Below are positions 1-7,443 of a stretch of 64,000 bases of DNA, piece by piece. Source of the DNA: Flavobacteriaceae bacterium (GTDB lineage Bacteria; Bacteroidota; Bacteroidia; Flavobacteriales; Flavobacteriaceae); the NCBI GenBank assembly GCA_028279515.1, contig JANQNQ010000005.1, positions 310,001 to 374,000 of the forward strand, given 5' to 3'. Position numbers and translations under genes: made by a program. Under the pieces are notes generated by a model. The model was not told where the DNA came from. It searched no databases and was given only the letters and a program-made list of their open reading frames with translations. Each line of letters opens with the position of its first letter. Within the stretch, counting starts at the first letter, position 1.

Positions 1-68
1 CAAGCAGCGTTAACAGCTATAAATACTATTACTAAAAAGGGCAATATATTTCTTTGAATGTTCTTCAT
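1..68 (-). CDS. N-terminus of an exported protein of the alginate PUL (partial, cut by window edge)
   Basis: An ATG on the minus strand at 68 opens a frame running off the left edge. The 22 visible residues begin MKNIQRN and continue with a hydrophobic stretch (ILPFLVIVFIAV), as expected for a signal peptide. It starts only 8 bases after the stop of the PKD lipoprotein gene, so it is very probably the next gene of the susC-susD operon. In comparable flavobacterial alginate loci this position often holds a further alginate lyase or binding protein, but nothing visible here identifies it. Confidence 0.6.
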   Translation of the reverse strand, partial: MKNIQRNILPFLVIVFIAVNAA

Positions 69-76
69 TTGACGTA

Positions 77-1078
77 TTAATCGTTAATGGCTGTGATGGT
101 CACAGAATCAACGCGGATTTCTTCATCTCCGCTATTATAACCGAAGTCACCTCCGCCACCGCCTGTAGCGGGTCCTCCAATTCCTCTTATAAAGAGGGCA
201 ACACTGTCATTGGCCCCTGCATTAAAGTTATACGTATATGTGATATAACTGTCGTCATTGGGATTTGAGATGGACTCGTTCAAGAGGTTGTTTCCAGCCT
301 CTTCCAATTGTGAAACAGAAGTGTATCCATAATTATCTTGCGGAAAGTCAACGGTATCGGTATAGTAGGTTGGGGTATAACCATCTGCATAACCAGCACC
401 CGCTAATACTCTTACTTCCAACATGCTAGGAAATGAACCTCCTGCCGGACTTTTAAAGGATGCCAGGACTTGAATGGTATAATCTGCGTTTGGTGTAACT
501 GCAAACTCTTGATATACATGGTCTGGCTCATTGTTGTCAAATTTAACCACGTTGTCAGAACCGCCATTTCCAGAGCTCGACTCTCCCTGATCTCCAACAC
601 TCTTGTTGATCCAAGCAGAGCATGAACAATCAGACCCTGAGGATTTAGGAAGCTTGTTAAAATCAGCGTTTATTAAAACCGGATCCGGAACGTTAGGCTC
701 TTCGGGTTCAACTACCTCGACGATCTCAGAATAGGTGCTTACCACACCCAATGCGTCAGAAGCAGTAAGTGTCACGGTGTAAGATCCTTCTCCGGGATAG
801 GTATTCACCCCGTCAACATCTGTTGAGGTATTGCCATCTCCAAAGTCCCAAGCATATGTTGTGGCACTGGTAGAAAGGTTGGCAAAAGTGTAATCTCTCC
901 ATTCTTCACCTGAACCAGCTCCTTGCGTATATGAGAAGTCGGCCATGGGTGGTGTAGCATCGGCAATAGAGCCCTCTTCAGGGAGCTCATAGGAGCCAAA
1001 TTCGTCACAAGAATGTACGGCCAGTCCAACAACAACTGCTGTTGCGATTCCAATAATTTTTTTACTATATCGTATCAT
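77..1078 (-). CDS. PKD-domain surface lipoprotein of the alginate PUL (SusE-like position)
   Basis: This 333-residue protein has a lipoprotein signal ending in LAVHSC, with Cys24 as the lipidated residue. A PKD domain covers about residues 45-123 (AWDFGDGNTST, then EGSYTVTLTASD). Residues 135-330 form a beta-rich region resembling a carbohydrate-binding jelly roll, with paired cysteines (CSCS) near its start and a glycine run near 310. The gene lies 15 bases after susD in the same operon, where SusE/SusF-type glycan-binding lipoproteins are found. It probably binds alginate at the cell surface and has no recognisable catalytic motif. The PKD call is firm; the ligand is inferred from context. 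Confidence 0.8.
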   Translation of the reverse strand: MIRYSKKIIGIATAVVVGLAVHSCDEFGSYELPEEGSIADATPPMADFSYTQGAGSGEEWRDYTFANLSTSATTYAWDFGDGNTSTDVDGVNTYPGEGSYTVTLTASDALGVVSTYSEIVEVVEPEEPNVPDPVLINADFNKLPKSSGSDCSCSAWINKSVGDQGESSSGNGGSDNVVKFDNNEPDHVYQEFAVTPNADYTIQVLASFKSPAGGSFPSMLEVRVLAGAGYADGYTPTYYTDTVDFPQDNYGYTSVSQLEEAGNNLLNESISNPNDDSYITYTYNFNAGANDSVALFIRGIGGPATGGGGGDFGYNSGDEEIRVDSVTITAIND

Positions 1079-1093
1079 GTCTCTGTGTTTTAA

Positions 1094-2524
1094 TTAGTAT
1101 CCTGGGTTTTGTGTCAAAACACCATTACTTAGGTTGATTTCTCTCTGCGGAATTGGCAGTAAAAGGTCTGATGCGTTAAAGCTATATCCATTGGCGGCCG
1201 AGAACGCCGAGAGCACTGTTTGTGCTTCGTTAAAGCGGATGAGGTCGAACAAGCGATGGTTCTCGAAAGCTAGTTCGACACGACGCTCGTCCATTAGCTC
1301 TTGTTTTGTAATGCTAGTGACGGCATCGGTAAGCCCTGCTCTGTCTCTAATTTGCTGAAAGGAGCTTAAGGCAGCAGCGGTCGAGGTATCGGTTCCTCCA
1401 GCCATGATGGCTTCTACGTGCATTAACAATACATCAGCATATCTTAGAACGATCCAGTCATTACCCGCTCTGGTTGGGTCACTCGATGTAGGAGCGATTC
1501 CTAAGGCATCATCCCCATCAGGTAAAAACTTGGCTACTTGAAATTGAGTAGGTTGTTCGGTGTCAACGCGATACGAATACAGCGTTCGGTTACCTCCCAA
1601 AGCATCTAGTGCGTTTCTAACATCGGCCGTGGTATAATTGACCCCACTTGTTCTACCTACGGCATTGAGCCATTCGGCAGAGAAGTTTTGACTGTCTTCT
1701 GAATCTGGGAAATAGCCAACAGCAAAAATGATCTCATTGTTCAGTTCGTTGTAGAATATATCCTTAAAGTTGGTTTCTAAAGAAAAACCACTTCCCATGA
1801 CAGCTTCGCACAAGCTTTGTGCTTCGACGTAGTTAGTGCCCAAGGTCAAGTATACTTTAGCGAGCATGGCTTGAGCCGCCGCTTTTGACCCACGCGTTTT
1901 ATAGGTGTTGTCAAGACCGCTTATGGCAATGTTTAGGTCTTCGACAATCAAGTCGTAGATGTCAGCCGTAGCAACTCTGGTGAATGAAACATCGGTGTCT
2001 TGATTTCCGATGACTCTGTCTACCAGTGGAATGTCTCCGTACAATCTTACCAAGTTGAAGTAAGCATAGGCTCTCACAAACTTCGCTTCGGCTTCAAACT
2101 TCAATCGATTCTCATCAGATGCGACATCGAGATTCTCGAGTACAATATTGGCTCTAAAGATCACATTGTACATGCTTCTGTAATAGTCGGCAACAATTCC
2201 ATTGTTAGCTTCGATGGTGTAGCTTTCAAACTGAGCGGCTTCACCTTCACTACTTTTCGTTCTTGTATTATCGCTACGCATCTCGGTCAAATAGAATTCG
2301 ACCTGGATCGAGTGGTAGGATTCAGAATTGGTATCATTTACCCCTTGTATGCCATCATACATATTGATCACTGCTGTTTCTAGCTCGGCTTCATTGGTAT
2401 AATAGATATCTGCATTTACCAGTGATTCTAATTCAGGTGATAAGAAATCATCACTGCAAGAAGACAGGCTACAGATGCATAACAGCAATGCGACAATTTT
2501 TATAGGTTTCATAATTTTCTGCAT
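1094..2524 (-). CDS. susD: RagB/SusD family nutrient-uptake outer membrane lipoprotein
   Basis: 476 residues. The lipoprotein signal ends in SLSSC (Cys23) followed by SDDFL, typical of SusD proteins. An N-terminal TPR-like helical region (FVRAYAYFNLVRLYGDIPLV) and the C-terminal family signature ERRVELAFENHRLFDLIRF are both present, and the protein ends with LLPIP...NPGY as most SusD homologues do. SusD caps the SusC pore and delivers oligosaccharides to it; here the likely ligand is an alginate oligomer, inferred from the PL7 lyase nearby. It is 19 bases downstream of susC and 15 bases upstream of the PKD lipoprotein gene. The start could also be Met5. Confidence 0.95.
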   Translation of the reverse strand: MQKIMKPIKIVALLLCICSLSSCSDDFLSPELESLVNADIYYTNEAELETAVINMYDGIQGVNDTNSESYHSIQVEFYLTEMRSDNTRTKSSEGEAAQFESYTIEANNGIVADYYRSMYNVIFRANIVLENLDVASDENRLKFEAEAKFVRAYAYFNLVRLYGDIPLVDRVIGNQDTDVSFTRVATADIYDLIVEDLNIAISGLDNTYKTRGSKAAAQAMLAKVYLTLGTNYVEAQSLCEAVMGSGFSLETNFKDIFYNELNNEIIFAVGYFPDSEDSQNFSAEWLNAVGRTSGVNYTTADVRNALDALGGNRTLYSYRVDTEQPTQFQVAKFLPDGDDALGIAPTSSDPTRAGNDWIVLRYADVLLMHVEAIMAGGTDTSTAAALSSFQQIRDRAGLTDAVTSITKQELMDERRVELAFENHRLFDLIRFNEAQTVLSAFSAANGYSFNASDLLLPIPQREINLSNGVLTQNPGY

Positions 2525-2543
2525 TTTTTGTTTTAGTGTTAAA

Positions 2544-5500
2544 CTAGAATTCTATGTTCAACCCTAAGGTTACTGTTTTATTGATAGGAGACCCTGCTCG
2601 CTGATAGCCATAGGTGGTAGGCGAGGTGTCGTTTATAGACTCAGGATTGAATCCTGTATAGTCGCTTGCCGTAAAGTACAATAGGTTTTGTCCAGTGGCA
2701 AAGATGCGTGCTTTTCTGATGTGTAATTTAGAAAGCAAGTCTTCAGGGAATGTAAAGCCAATGTTGATGGTTCTTAGTGCAACATACGAGGCATCCTGAA
2801 TGATGTCGTCAGTAAATATCTTTTGCTTGATAAATTCTTGGTCTGGTGTAATGCTCGGGTCGAAATCTTGAGAGCTATTAAAGTGATTGAACAGATACTG
2901 GTCTCCCATGTTTCGAATCTCGGCACCATGACTTCCTTGGAATAGGAATGAAAGGTCGAAAGCTCCAATTTTGAAATCGTTCGAAACACTCCAGATAAGA
3001 TCTGGGTATGGGTCTCCAAGAATGGTCTTATCATCGTCGTCGATCAAACCATCTCCATTAAGGTCTTTTACATACACGTCCTGTGCTTCTGCACCCACTG
3101 GGTGAAAAGGGTCTCTGATAAATTCTAAAGGAATGTCGCGGTCCACAACCCATCCATAATATGAAGATATCGGATTTCCGACCAGGTTGATCCACTCGGC
3201 AGCTCTTTTGCTATCTACATTTTGGATCTGTCCGTTTGAATCGGCAAAATCAACCAATTCATTTTTGTTTCTGGAAGCCAAAATGGTTGTAGACCATCTG
3301 AATTTCTCTTTAGAGATGTTTCTGGTACGAAGCTCAATCTCAAAACCTTTGTTCTCGACCTCACCGATGTTGATCAAACCACTATCAAAACCAGTAGTTA
3401 CTGAAACAGGATTGTCAATCAGCAATTGATCACTTGTTCTCTTGTAATACTCAACCGATCCTGTAATGGCGTTGTTGAAAAGTCCGAAGTCGATTCCCGG
3501 GTTTATCTCGATAGAGCGTTCCCATTGTAAGTCGGGGTTCGCCAAGTTGATCGGATTGAATCCTGGGGTCACCGTACCATCGACTACCGCAGATGAAGAC
3601 TCTAGCAAGGCTAGGTATGGAAACTTATCTACCAATACGTTGTTGGTGTCAAAGAACGGATTTCCTGTCACTCCGTAGCTAGCACGCAGTTTTAAAGTGC
3701 TCAGCACTTCACTTTCATTCAAGAAGTTTTCATTACTTACGATCCAGCCAATAGAGGCAGCTGGGAAGTTTCCGTATTTGTTATTTTCGCCAAAGGCGGA
3801 ATATCCATCCCTTCTTAAACTTAGCGATAGAAGGTACTTATCGTCATAGGCGTAATTAACCCTTCCGAGGTAAGAAAGCAAGCGTTCAGAATATTCAAAC
3901 GAATCACCTTCAACCGTAGTTGGGTCTGCCGCGGCAATGGTCTGAACTAGGTCTGAATCATATCCAGCACCTCGAACGCTCTCAAAGGTAGTGTCCCACT
4001 TTTCCGCAGAAAAACCGACAATGGCGTTGATTTCGTGCTTTCCAATAAATTTATCGAAAGATAAAATGTTATCTGTCACAATATGAATTCTGTTTTGTGT
4101 AGAAAGGTCAAGCTGGGTAGCAGCGGCTCCGTTTCTGCTTGATAGCACACCTTGCCAGCGGTCTCTTTTGGTGTTCTGATAATCTCCGGCAAGCGATGAT
4201 CTAAAGGCCAGGCTTTCGGTGATGTTGTACTTTCCGTAGAAATTACCCGCGACTTTGAATTTGTAATCGTTGCGATCACGCTCGAGCACTTTGGCTCCCG
4301 GATTGGTGTTCGATGTGTTACTGATGTCCGTTCCGCCAGAAGCGATTGGTATCATGTTGTCCAGATCGTAGTCATCGAACATACGTTGTATGGCATAATC
4401 ACCTATTTGCGCATCGGCATATCGCCCACCATCTCGCAATCTGTTAACGTATCGAATGGTGTTGGCGTCCAGACGCAATGGCAACCATGGTGTTTGTCTT
4501 AAGATGTCATGGGTAGATCCATCAAACCTTCTTCTGTTTGTGTAGGTAGGAGAGATGTTAACCCCAAAAGATAATTTGTCATTTAATTTAGTGTCCACCT
4601 TTAAACGCAAGGAGTACTTTTTATAATCGTCTGTGAGCAAAACCCCTTCGTCATGCACATAGTTAAGAGCTGTGCTGAATCTGGTGCGTTTGCTACCACC
4701 CCTAGCACTGAACGAGTGACTATTTATAACACCGCCATCAAATGCGATGTCCTGCCAGTCCTGGTCGACACCGAGAAGTTGCTTGTAGCGTGTACGGTCT
4801 GATAGTGAACCGTTACGTGCGAGTTCGGCCGCGGCCGTTTTAGCCACTGAAAAATAATAGGCGTCACTTTGACGCGCTTCTTTAAATCCTGTGAAAGAAT
4901 TATAGGTGAATCTCGTTTGTCCTTCTTTTCCTTGTTTGGTGGTGATCAAGATGACCCCGTTGGCACCTCTTGAACCGTAAATAGAACTGGATGCGGCATC
5001 TTTAAGAACTTCAAAAGAGTCGATATCGTTCATGTCGAGAGACCCCAAAAAGTCATTGTCAACGACGAGTCCGTCGACAACAATGGCAGGATCTGAGCTA
5101 CCTGTGATGGACCCAGTTCCTCGAATACGGATGGTAGGAGCGGATCCTGCTTCTCCTTCTGTGGCTTGAATGTTTACCCCAGAAACTTGGCCGACGAGTG
5201 CTTCGTCAACACGGGGTACGGCAATTTGGTCAAGGTCTTCATTTTTAACCTTAGAAATAGCACCGGTCAAGTGACTTTTTTTCTGAGTACCGTATCCAAT
5301 GACGACTACTTCGTCTAATTGGTTCGGGTCTTCGGCCAGCGAAACATCAATGGTAGTTTGGTTATTGATAATAATCGTCTGTGTCACGAATCCGACGTAC
5401 GAAAACTGAAGCACGTCATCCCTGCTTACCTGAATCGAATACTTACCATCAAAGTCTGTTGAGGTACCGTTATTCGAATTTACAACGACCACATTGACGC

Positions 5501-5624
5501 CAGGCATCGGAGCATTGTCTGTTGCAGACGTGACCGTTCCTGTAACCGTAAAACTGTCTTGTGCAATCATCGCAACGCTGCAAAACAGCACCACGAGTAA
5601 GGCCAGTTTAGTTTTTAAATTCAT
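2544..5624 (-). CDS. susC: SusC/RagA family TonB-dependent oligosaccharide importer
   Basis: 1026 residues, normal for the family. A signal peptide (about 1-21, ending MIAQ) is followed by a carboxypeptidase-regulatory-like beta-sandwich (about 24-100, with GTVTSA and DFDGKYSI), the conserved segment DEVVVIGYGTQ near 105, a plug domain with GSRGANGVILITTK, and an outer membrane beta-barrel ending in LGLNIEF with the usual terminal Phe. It imports SusD-bound oligosaccharides using TonB energy. As the first gene of the operon susC-susD-PKD it has an unusually long leader of about 200 bases containing several inverted repeats, and a promoter-operator also found before the PL7 lyase gene. Alginate as substrate is inferred from the locus. 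Confidence 0.96.
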   Translation of the reverse strand: MNLKTKLALLVVLFCSVAMIAQDSFTVTGTVTSATDNAPMPGVNVVVVNSNNGTSTDFDGKYSIQVSRDDVLQFSYVGFVTQTIIINNQTTIDVSLAEDPNQLDEVVVIGYGTQKKSHLTGAISKVKNEDLDQIAVPRVDEALVGQVSGVNIQATEGEAGSAPTIRIRGTGSITGSSDPAIVVDGLVVDNDFLGSLDMNDIDSFEVLKDAASSSIYGSRGANGVILITTKQGKEGQTRFTYNSFTGFKEARQSDAYYFSVAKTAAAELARNGSLSDRTRYKQLLGVDQDWQDIAFDGGVINSHSFSARGGSKRTRFSTALNYVHDEGVLLTDDYKKYSLRLKVDTKLNDKLSFGVNISPTYTNRRRFDGSTHDILRQTPWLPLRLDANTIRYVNRLRDGGRYADAQIGDYAIQRMFDDYDLDNMIPIASGGTDISNTSNTNPGAKVLERDRNDYKFKVAGNFYGKYNITESLAFRSSLAGDYQNTKRDRWQGVLSSRNGAAATQLDLSTQNRIHIVTDNILSFDKFIGKHEINAIVGFSAEKWDTTFESVRGAGYDSDLVQTIAAADPTTVEGDSFEYSERLLSYLGRVNYAYDDKYLLSLSLRRDGYSAFGENNKYGNFPAASIGWIVSNENFLNESEVLSTLKLRASYGVTGNPFFDTNNVLVDKFPYLALLESSSAVVDGTVTPGFNPINLANPDLQWERSIEINPGIDFGLFNNAITGSVEYYKRTSDQLLIDNPVSVTTGFDSGLINIGEVENKGFEIELRTRNISKEKFRWSTTILASRNKNELVDFADSNGQIQNVDSKRAAEWINLVGNPISSYYGWVVDRDIPLEFIRDPFHPVGAEAQDVYVKDLNGDGLIDDDDKTILGDPYPDLIWSVSNDFKIGAFDLSFLFQGSHGAEIRNMGDQYLFNHFNSSQDFDPSITPDQEFIKQKIFTDDIIQDASYVALRTINIGFTFPEDLLSKLHIRKARIFATGQNLLYFTASDYTGFNPESINDTSPTTYGYQRAGSPINKTVTLGLNIEF

Positions 5625-5638
5625 AATTGAATAGTTTA

Positions 5639-5659
5639 ATTAGTTAGTATTTAACTAAT
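5639..5659 (-). repeat. 8-bp inverted repeat just upstream of the susC start codon
   Basis: Arms ATTAGTTA (5639-5646) and TAACTAAT (5652-5659) enclose a 5-base loop, 15-35 bases before the susC ATG. In the mRNA this forms a small AU-rich hairpin in the ribosome entry region. A role in translational control is inferred only. Confidence 0.5.
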
Positions 5660-5728
5660 CACTTAAAAACACGATCCTGCTATCAAAATGATTTGTTTTT
5701 TGTATTTTAGCAGCATTCATGTTACGTT

Positions 5729-5767
5729 AAGTAATTATGGATAATTACTTCCCTCCAAAGAAGTAAC
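5729..5767 (-). promoter_or_regulatory. Two overlapping, mutually exclusive hairpins in the susC leader
   Basis: Hairpin B is a perfect 10-bp inverted repeat, AAGTAATTAT / ATAATTACTT, with a 2-base loop (5729-5750). Hairpin A pairs 5744-5751 with 5760-5767 (7 Watson-Crick pairs plus one G-U in the minus-strand RNA). Both need bases 5744-5750, so only one can form at a time. Such an arrangement suits a leader switch or an operator dyad; no riboswitch class is recognised. Confidence 0.45.
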
Positions 5768-5771
5768 TTTC

Positions 5772-5803
5772 AAAAAGGATAGGCGTGCACCTGTCCTTTT
5801 TTT
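5772..5803. terminator. Terminator-like hairpin within the susC upstream region
   Basis: Arms AAAAAGGATAGG (5772-5783) and CCTGTCCTTTTT (5790-5801) form a 12-bp stem with a 6-base loop. The plus-strand RNA has one U-G pair and is followed by seven T; the minus-strand RNA has one A-C mismatch and ends in five U. It lies downstream of kdgF and also inside the predicted susC leader, so it may end the PL7-kdgF transcript, attenuate susC, or end an antisense plus-strand RNA. Confidence 0.55.
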
Positions 5804-5816
5804 ATAGTTCAAAAAA

Positions 5817-5842
5817 TTGGTTTACCAGATTGGTTTACCAAA
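5817..5842. promoter_or_regulatory. Double TGGTTTACCA operator before susC
   Basis: Two copies of TGGTTTACCA (5818-5827 and 5831-5840) lie 13 bases apart, start to start. The same arrangement occurs before the PL7 lyase gene at 7246-7268. The near-palindrome TTGGTTWACCAA resembles the hexuronate operators of the GntR-family regulators UxuR and ExuR of E. coli. It overlaps the end of the -7 box and the likely transcription start, which suggests repression. The regulator gene is not in the window. Confidence 0.75.
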
Positions 5843-5868
5843 TATATGAAAAAAGAATTGTTATGCAA
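5839..5868 (-). promoter_or_regulatory. Bacteroidota-type promoter of the susC operon
   Basis: On the minus strand TTG (5868-5866) is followed after exactly 19 bases by TATATTTG (5846-5839), matching the TTG / TAnnTTTG consensus. Predicted transcription start is near 5832, giving a leader of about 205 bases before the susC ATG at 5624. Confidence 0.8.
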
Positions 5869-5925
5869 GAAAATCGAAAGATATAATGCGTTAAAATTCA
5901 TAAGGTTCGGTGGAAATCACAGTGT

Positions 5926-6273
5926 TTACTCCATAAAATCCTCGCGAATCGGACTGAATACATCGATCAAGATTCCGGGTTTTGTGCAGATGGCTCCATG
6001 CATGACATGTGGGGGAATGTAAAATGAATCGCCACCTTTCATGGTTTTCGTTTCTTCACCGATGGTCAATTCGAACTCACCGCTTTCTACATAGGTGACC
6101 TGTGAGTGATAATGTTCGTGCATGACACCTACGGCGCCAACGTCGAAATGAACTTTAACTAGCATGATCTTGTCGTCATAGCCCATTATCTTTCGTTTTA
6201 GTCCTTCTCCTACGACTTCCCATTCGAGGTCATCTCCGAAAATAAATTCTTTACTGGTTCCAAATGATTTCAT
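5926..6273 (-). CDS. kdgF: KdgF-type cupin (unsaturated uronate linearisation)
   Basis: 115 residues forming a single cupin domain. The likely metal-binding set is visible: His52, His54 and Gln58 in HEHYHSQ, and His92 in the second cupin motif (PPHVMHG). KdgF proteins convert the cyclic 4,5-unsaturated monouronate released by pectin or alginate lyases into the linear keto-sugar that enters catabolism. No signal peptide is seen, so it acts in the cytoplasm. It follows the PL7 lyase by 29 bases and is probably co-transcribed, which favours an alginate-derived substrate. A generic cupin of other function is possible but less likely. Confidence 0.85.
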   Translation of the reverse strand: MKSFGTSKEFIFGDDLEWEVVGEGLKRKIMGYDDKIMLVKVHFDVGAVGVMHEHYHSQVTYVESGEFELTIGEETKTMKGGDSFYIPPHVMHGAICTKPGILIDVFSPIREDFME

Positions 6274-6302
6274 TGGTTATCTTTTTTTTGGTTGATTGTT
6301 TT

Positions 6303-7229
6303 TTAGTGCGAGACACTCAGATTGTAATATTTCACATAAGAAAACGCCCCAGGGTCTGAGGTTATCAAATAATTGCCTGCTTTGAAGTAGTTTTCAAAGG
6401 GCCATTTTTCAAGACTGATGTCTTCATATACGAATGGGGCTTCGTTGTTGAGCGTGACTTCTAATTTTCCTTCGGAAGCGACGATCTTTAGGTTAAAGGG
6501 TTCGTAGCCTACATAGCCGAAGTTGTGTTTGATATCGTACCAAGTGTTGCTTGACGTATCTAAAAGATCGTCACCGCTGGTGCTTTCGTCTATCAATGAT
6601 TTCTTATGTGCCCAAACATACCCATCTTTCCAGTACATCTTTATTAGCGGTGGGCCATTATTTGAGGAGAACCCATGGGTGTCCATATCTTGTTCAGAAA
6701 TAATACCGTGAATCTGCATGATGATGATACGATGAAAATCATTGTTGCTTTGGGCGTCTTCTGAAACTGAAGGAACACTTAGGCGGCCTGTCATGATGCC
6801 GCCTTCGGCAAGGGTCCAATTTTCTCTTGAGTTGCTTGGATTGATCAATTCTCGCAATTCAGTTCTTGAATACGAGCTATTGGCGGTGGATGACTCAGGA
6901 TAGGTGTAAAATACGATTGAGGCGTCCTCAACGTCGTCGTACATAAACGGCTGTACAGCAGTAAGTGATTGGTATCCCAGATTAACCAACTGTGACGGTT
7001 GGTATTCATCTGGGCTGCCGTTATTATTTTGGTCAACAGGAAGCGTTACCTTCCAATTGGCGAATTCGATGTCTGCATAGGTTACGGGGTCAACGACCTC
7101 TTCCACTTCTTCCTCCTCCTCAATGACGACCTCTGTATCGTTGTCGTTCATGGAATCCGAGCAGCTTAATAGCAATCCTAAGATGCTTGTTGCTAGAAAG
7201 ATACTTAATGGTCGTTGAAGTGATTTCAT
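6303..7229 (-). CDS. PL7 family alginate lyase, lipoprotein
   Basis: From Met at 7229 the protein has 308 residues. The signal ends in LLLSC (Cys23), followed by an acidic linker (about 27-47) and one alginate_lyase2 domain. The three PL7 signatures are present: SRTELRE (121-127), QIH (172-174) and YFKAGNY (281-287), supplying the catalytic Arg, Gln, His and Tyr. The QIH rather than QVH form is usually linked to guluronate-containing blocks. It cleaves alginate by beta-elimination, probably anchored at the cell surface. The frame is also open from 7256, but that Met lies inside the operator and almost on the predicted transcription start, so 7229 is preferred. Confidence 0.95.
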   Translation of the reverse strand: MKSLQRPLSIFLATSILGLLLSCSDSMNDNDTEVVIEEEEEVEEVVDPVTYADIEFANWKVTLPVDQNNNGSPDEYQPSQLVNLGYQSLTAVQPFMYDDVEDASIVFYTYPESSTANSSYSRTELRELINPSNSRENWTLAEGGIMTGRLSVPSVSEDAQSNNDFHRIIIMQIHGIISEQDMDTHGFSSNNGPPLIKMYWKDGYVWAHKKSLIDESTSGDDLLDTSSNTWYDIKHNFGYVGYEPFNLKIVASEGKLEVTLNNEAPFVYEDISLEKWPFENYFKAGNYLITSDPGAFSYVKYYNLSVSH

Positions 7230-7244
7230 GAGGGTATTTATTAA

Positions 7245-7268
7245 TTGGTTAACCAATCTGGTTTACCA
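7245..7268. promoter_or_regulatory. Double TGGTTWACCA operator before the PL7 lyase gene
   Basis: TTGGTTAACCAA (7245-7256) is a perfect 12-base palindrome, followed 13 bases on (start to start) by TGGTTTACCA (7259-7268). Spacing, sequence and overlap with the -7 box are the same as at 5817-5842, indicating shared control of the two PUL transcription units. Confidence 0.75.
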
Positions 7269-7297
7269 AATATATGTATATTTATGAAGGAGGCAAA
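7267..7297 (-). promoter_or_regulatory. Bacteroidota-type promoter of PL7-kdgF
   Basis: On the minus strand TTTG (7297-7294) is followed by 19 bases and TATATTTG (7274-7267). The predicted start near 7260 leaves a leader of about 31 bases before the ATG at 7229. Confidence 0.8.
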
Positions 7298-7383
7298 TTT
7301 TTTAACGAAAAACTTTGGGTTCGTAGGGTTTAAGGATGAGTGTCAAGGGAGGTTGGGAACCTCTATTTTTCCGAAGAAAAAAC

Positions 7384-7412
7384 AAAAAACCCGAAACAAC
7401 TGTTCCGGGTTC
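7384..7412 (-). terminator. Terminator after the head-repeat surface protein gene
   Basis: The minus-strand sequence AACCCGGAACAGTTGTTTCGGGTT folds into a stem and is followed by a T run. It lies about 30 bases after the stop at 7444 and separates this gene from the PL7-kdgF promoter. Confidence 0.75.
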
Positions 7413-7443
7413 TTAAACTAACTGTAAACTATGTTTAGAAGAA

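Noticed and set aside
7230-7256. Longer start for the PL7 lyase at 7256
   Set aside because: It would place the operator palindrome in the coding region and the start at the predicted transcription start; the signal peptide begins at 7229.
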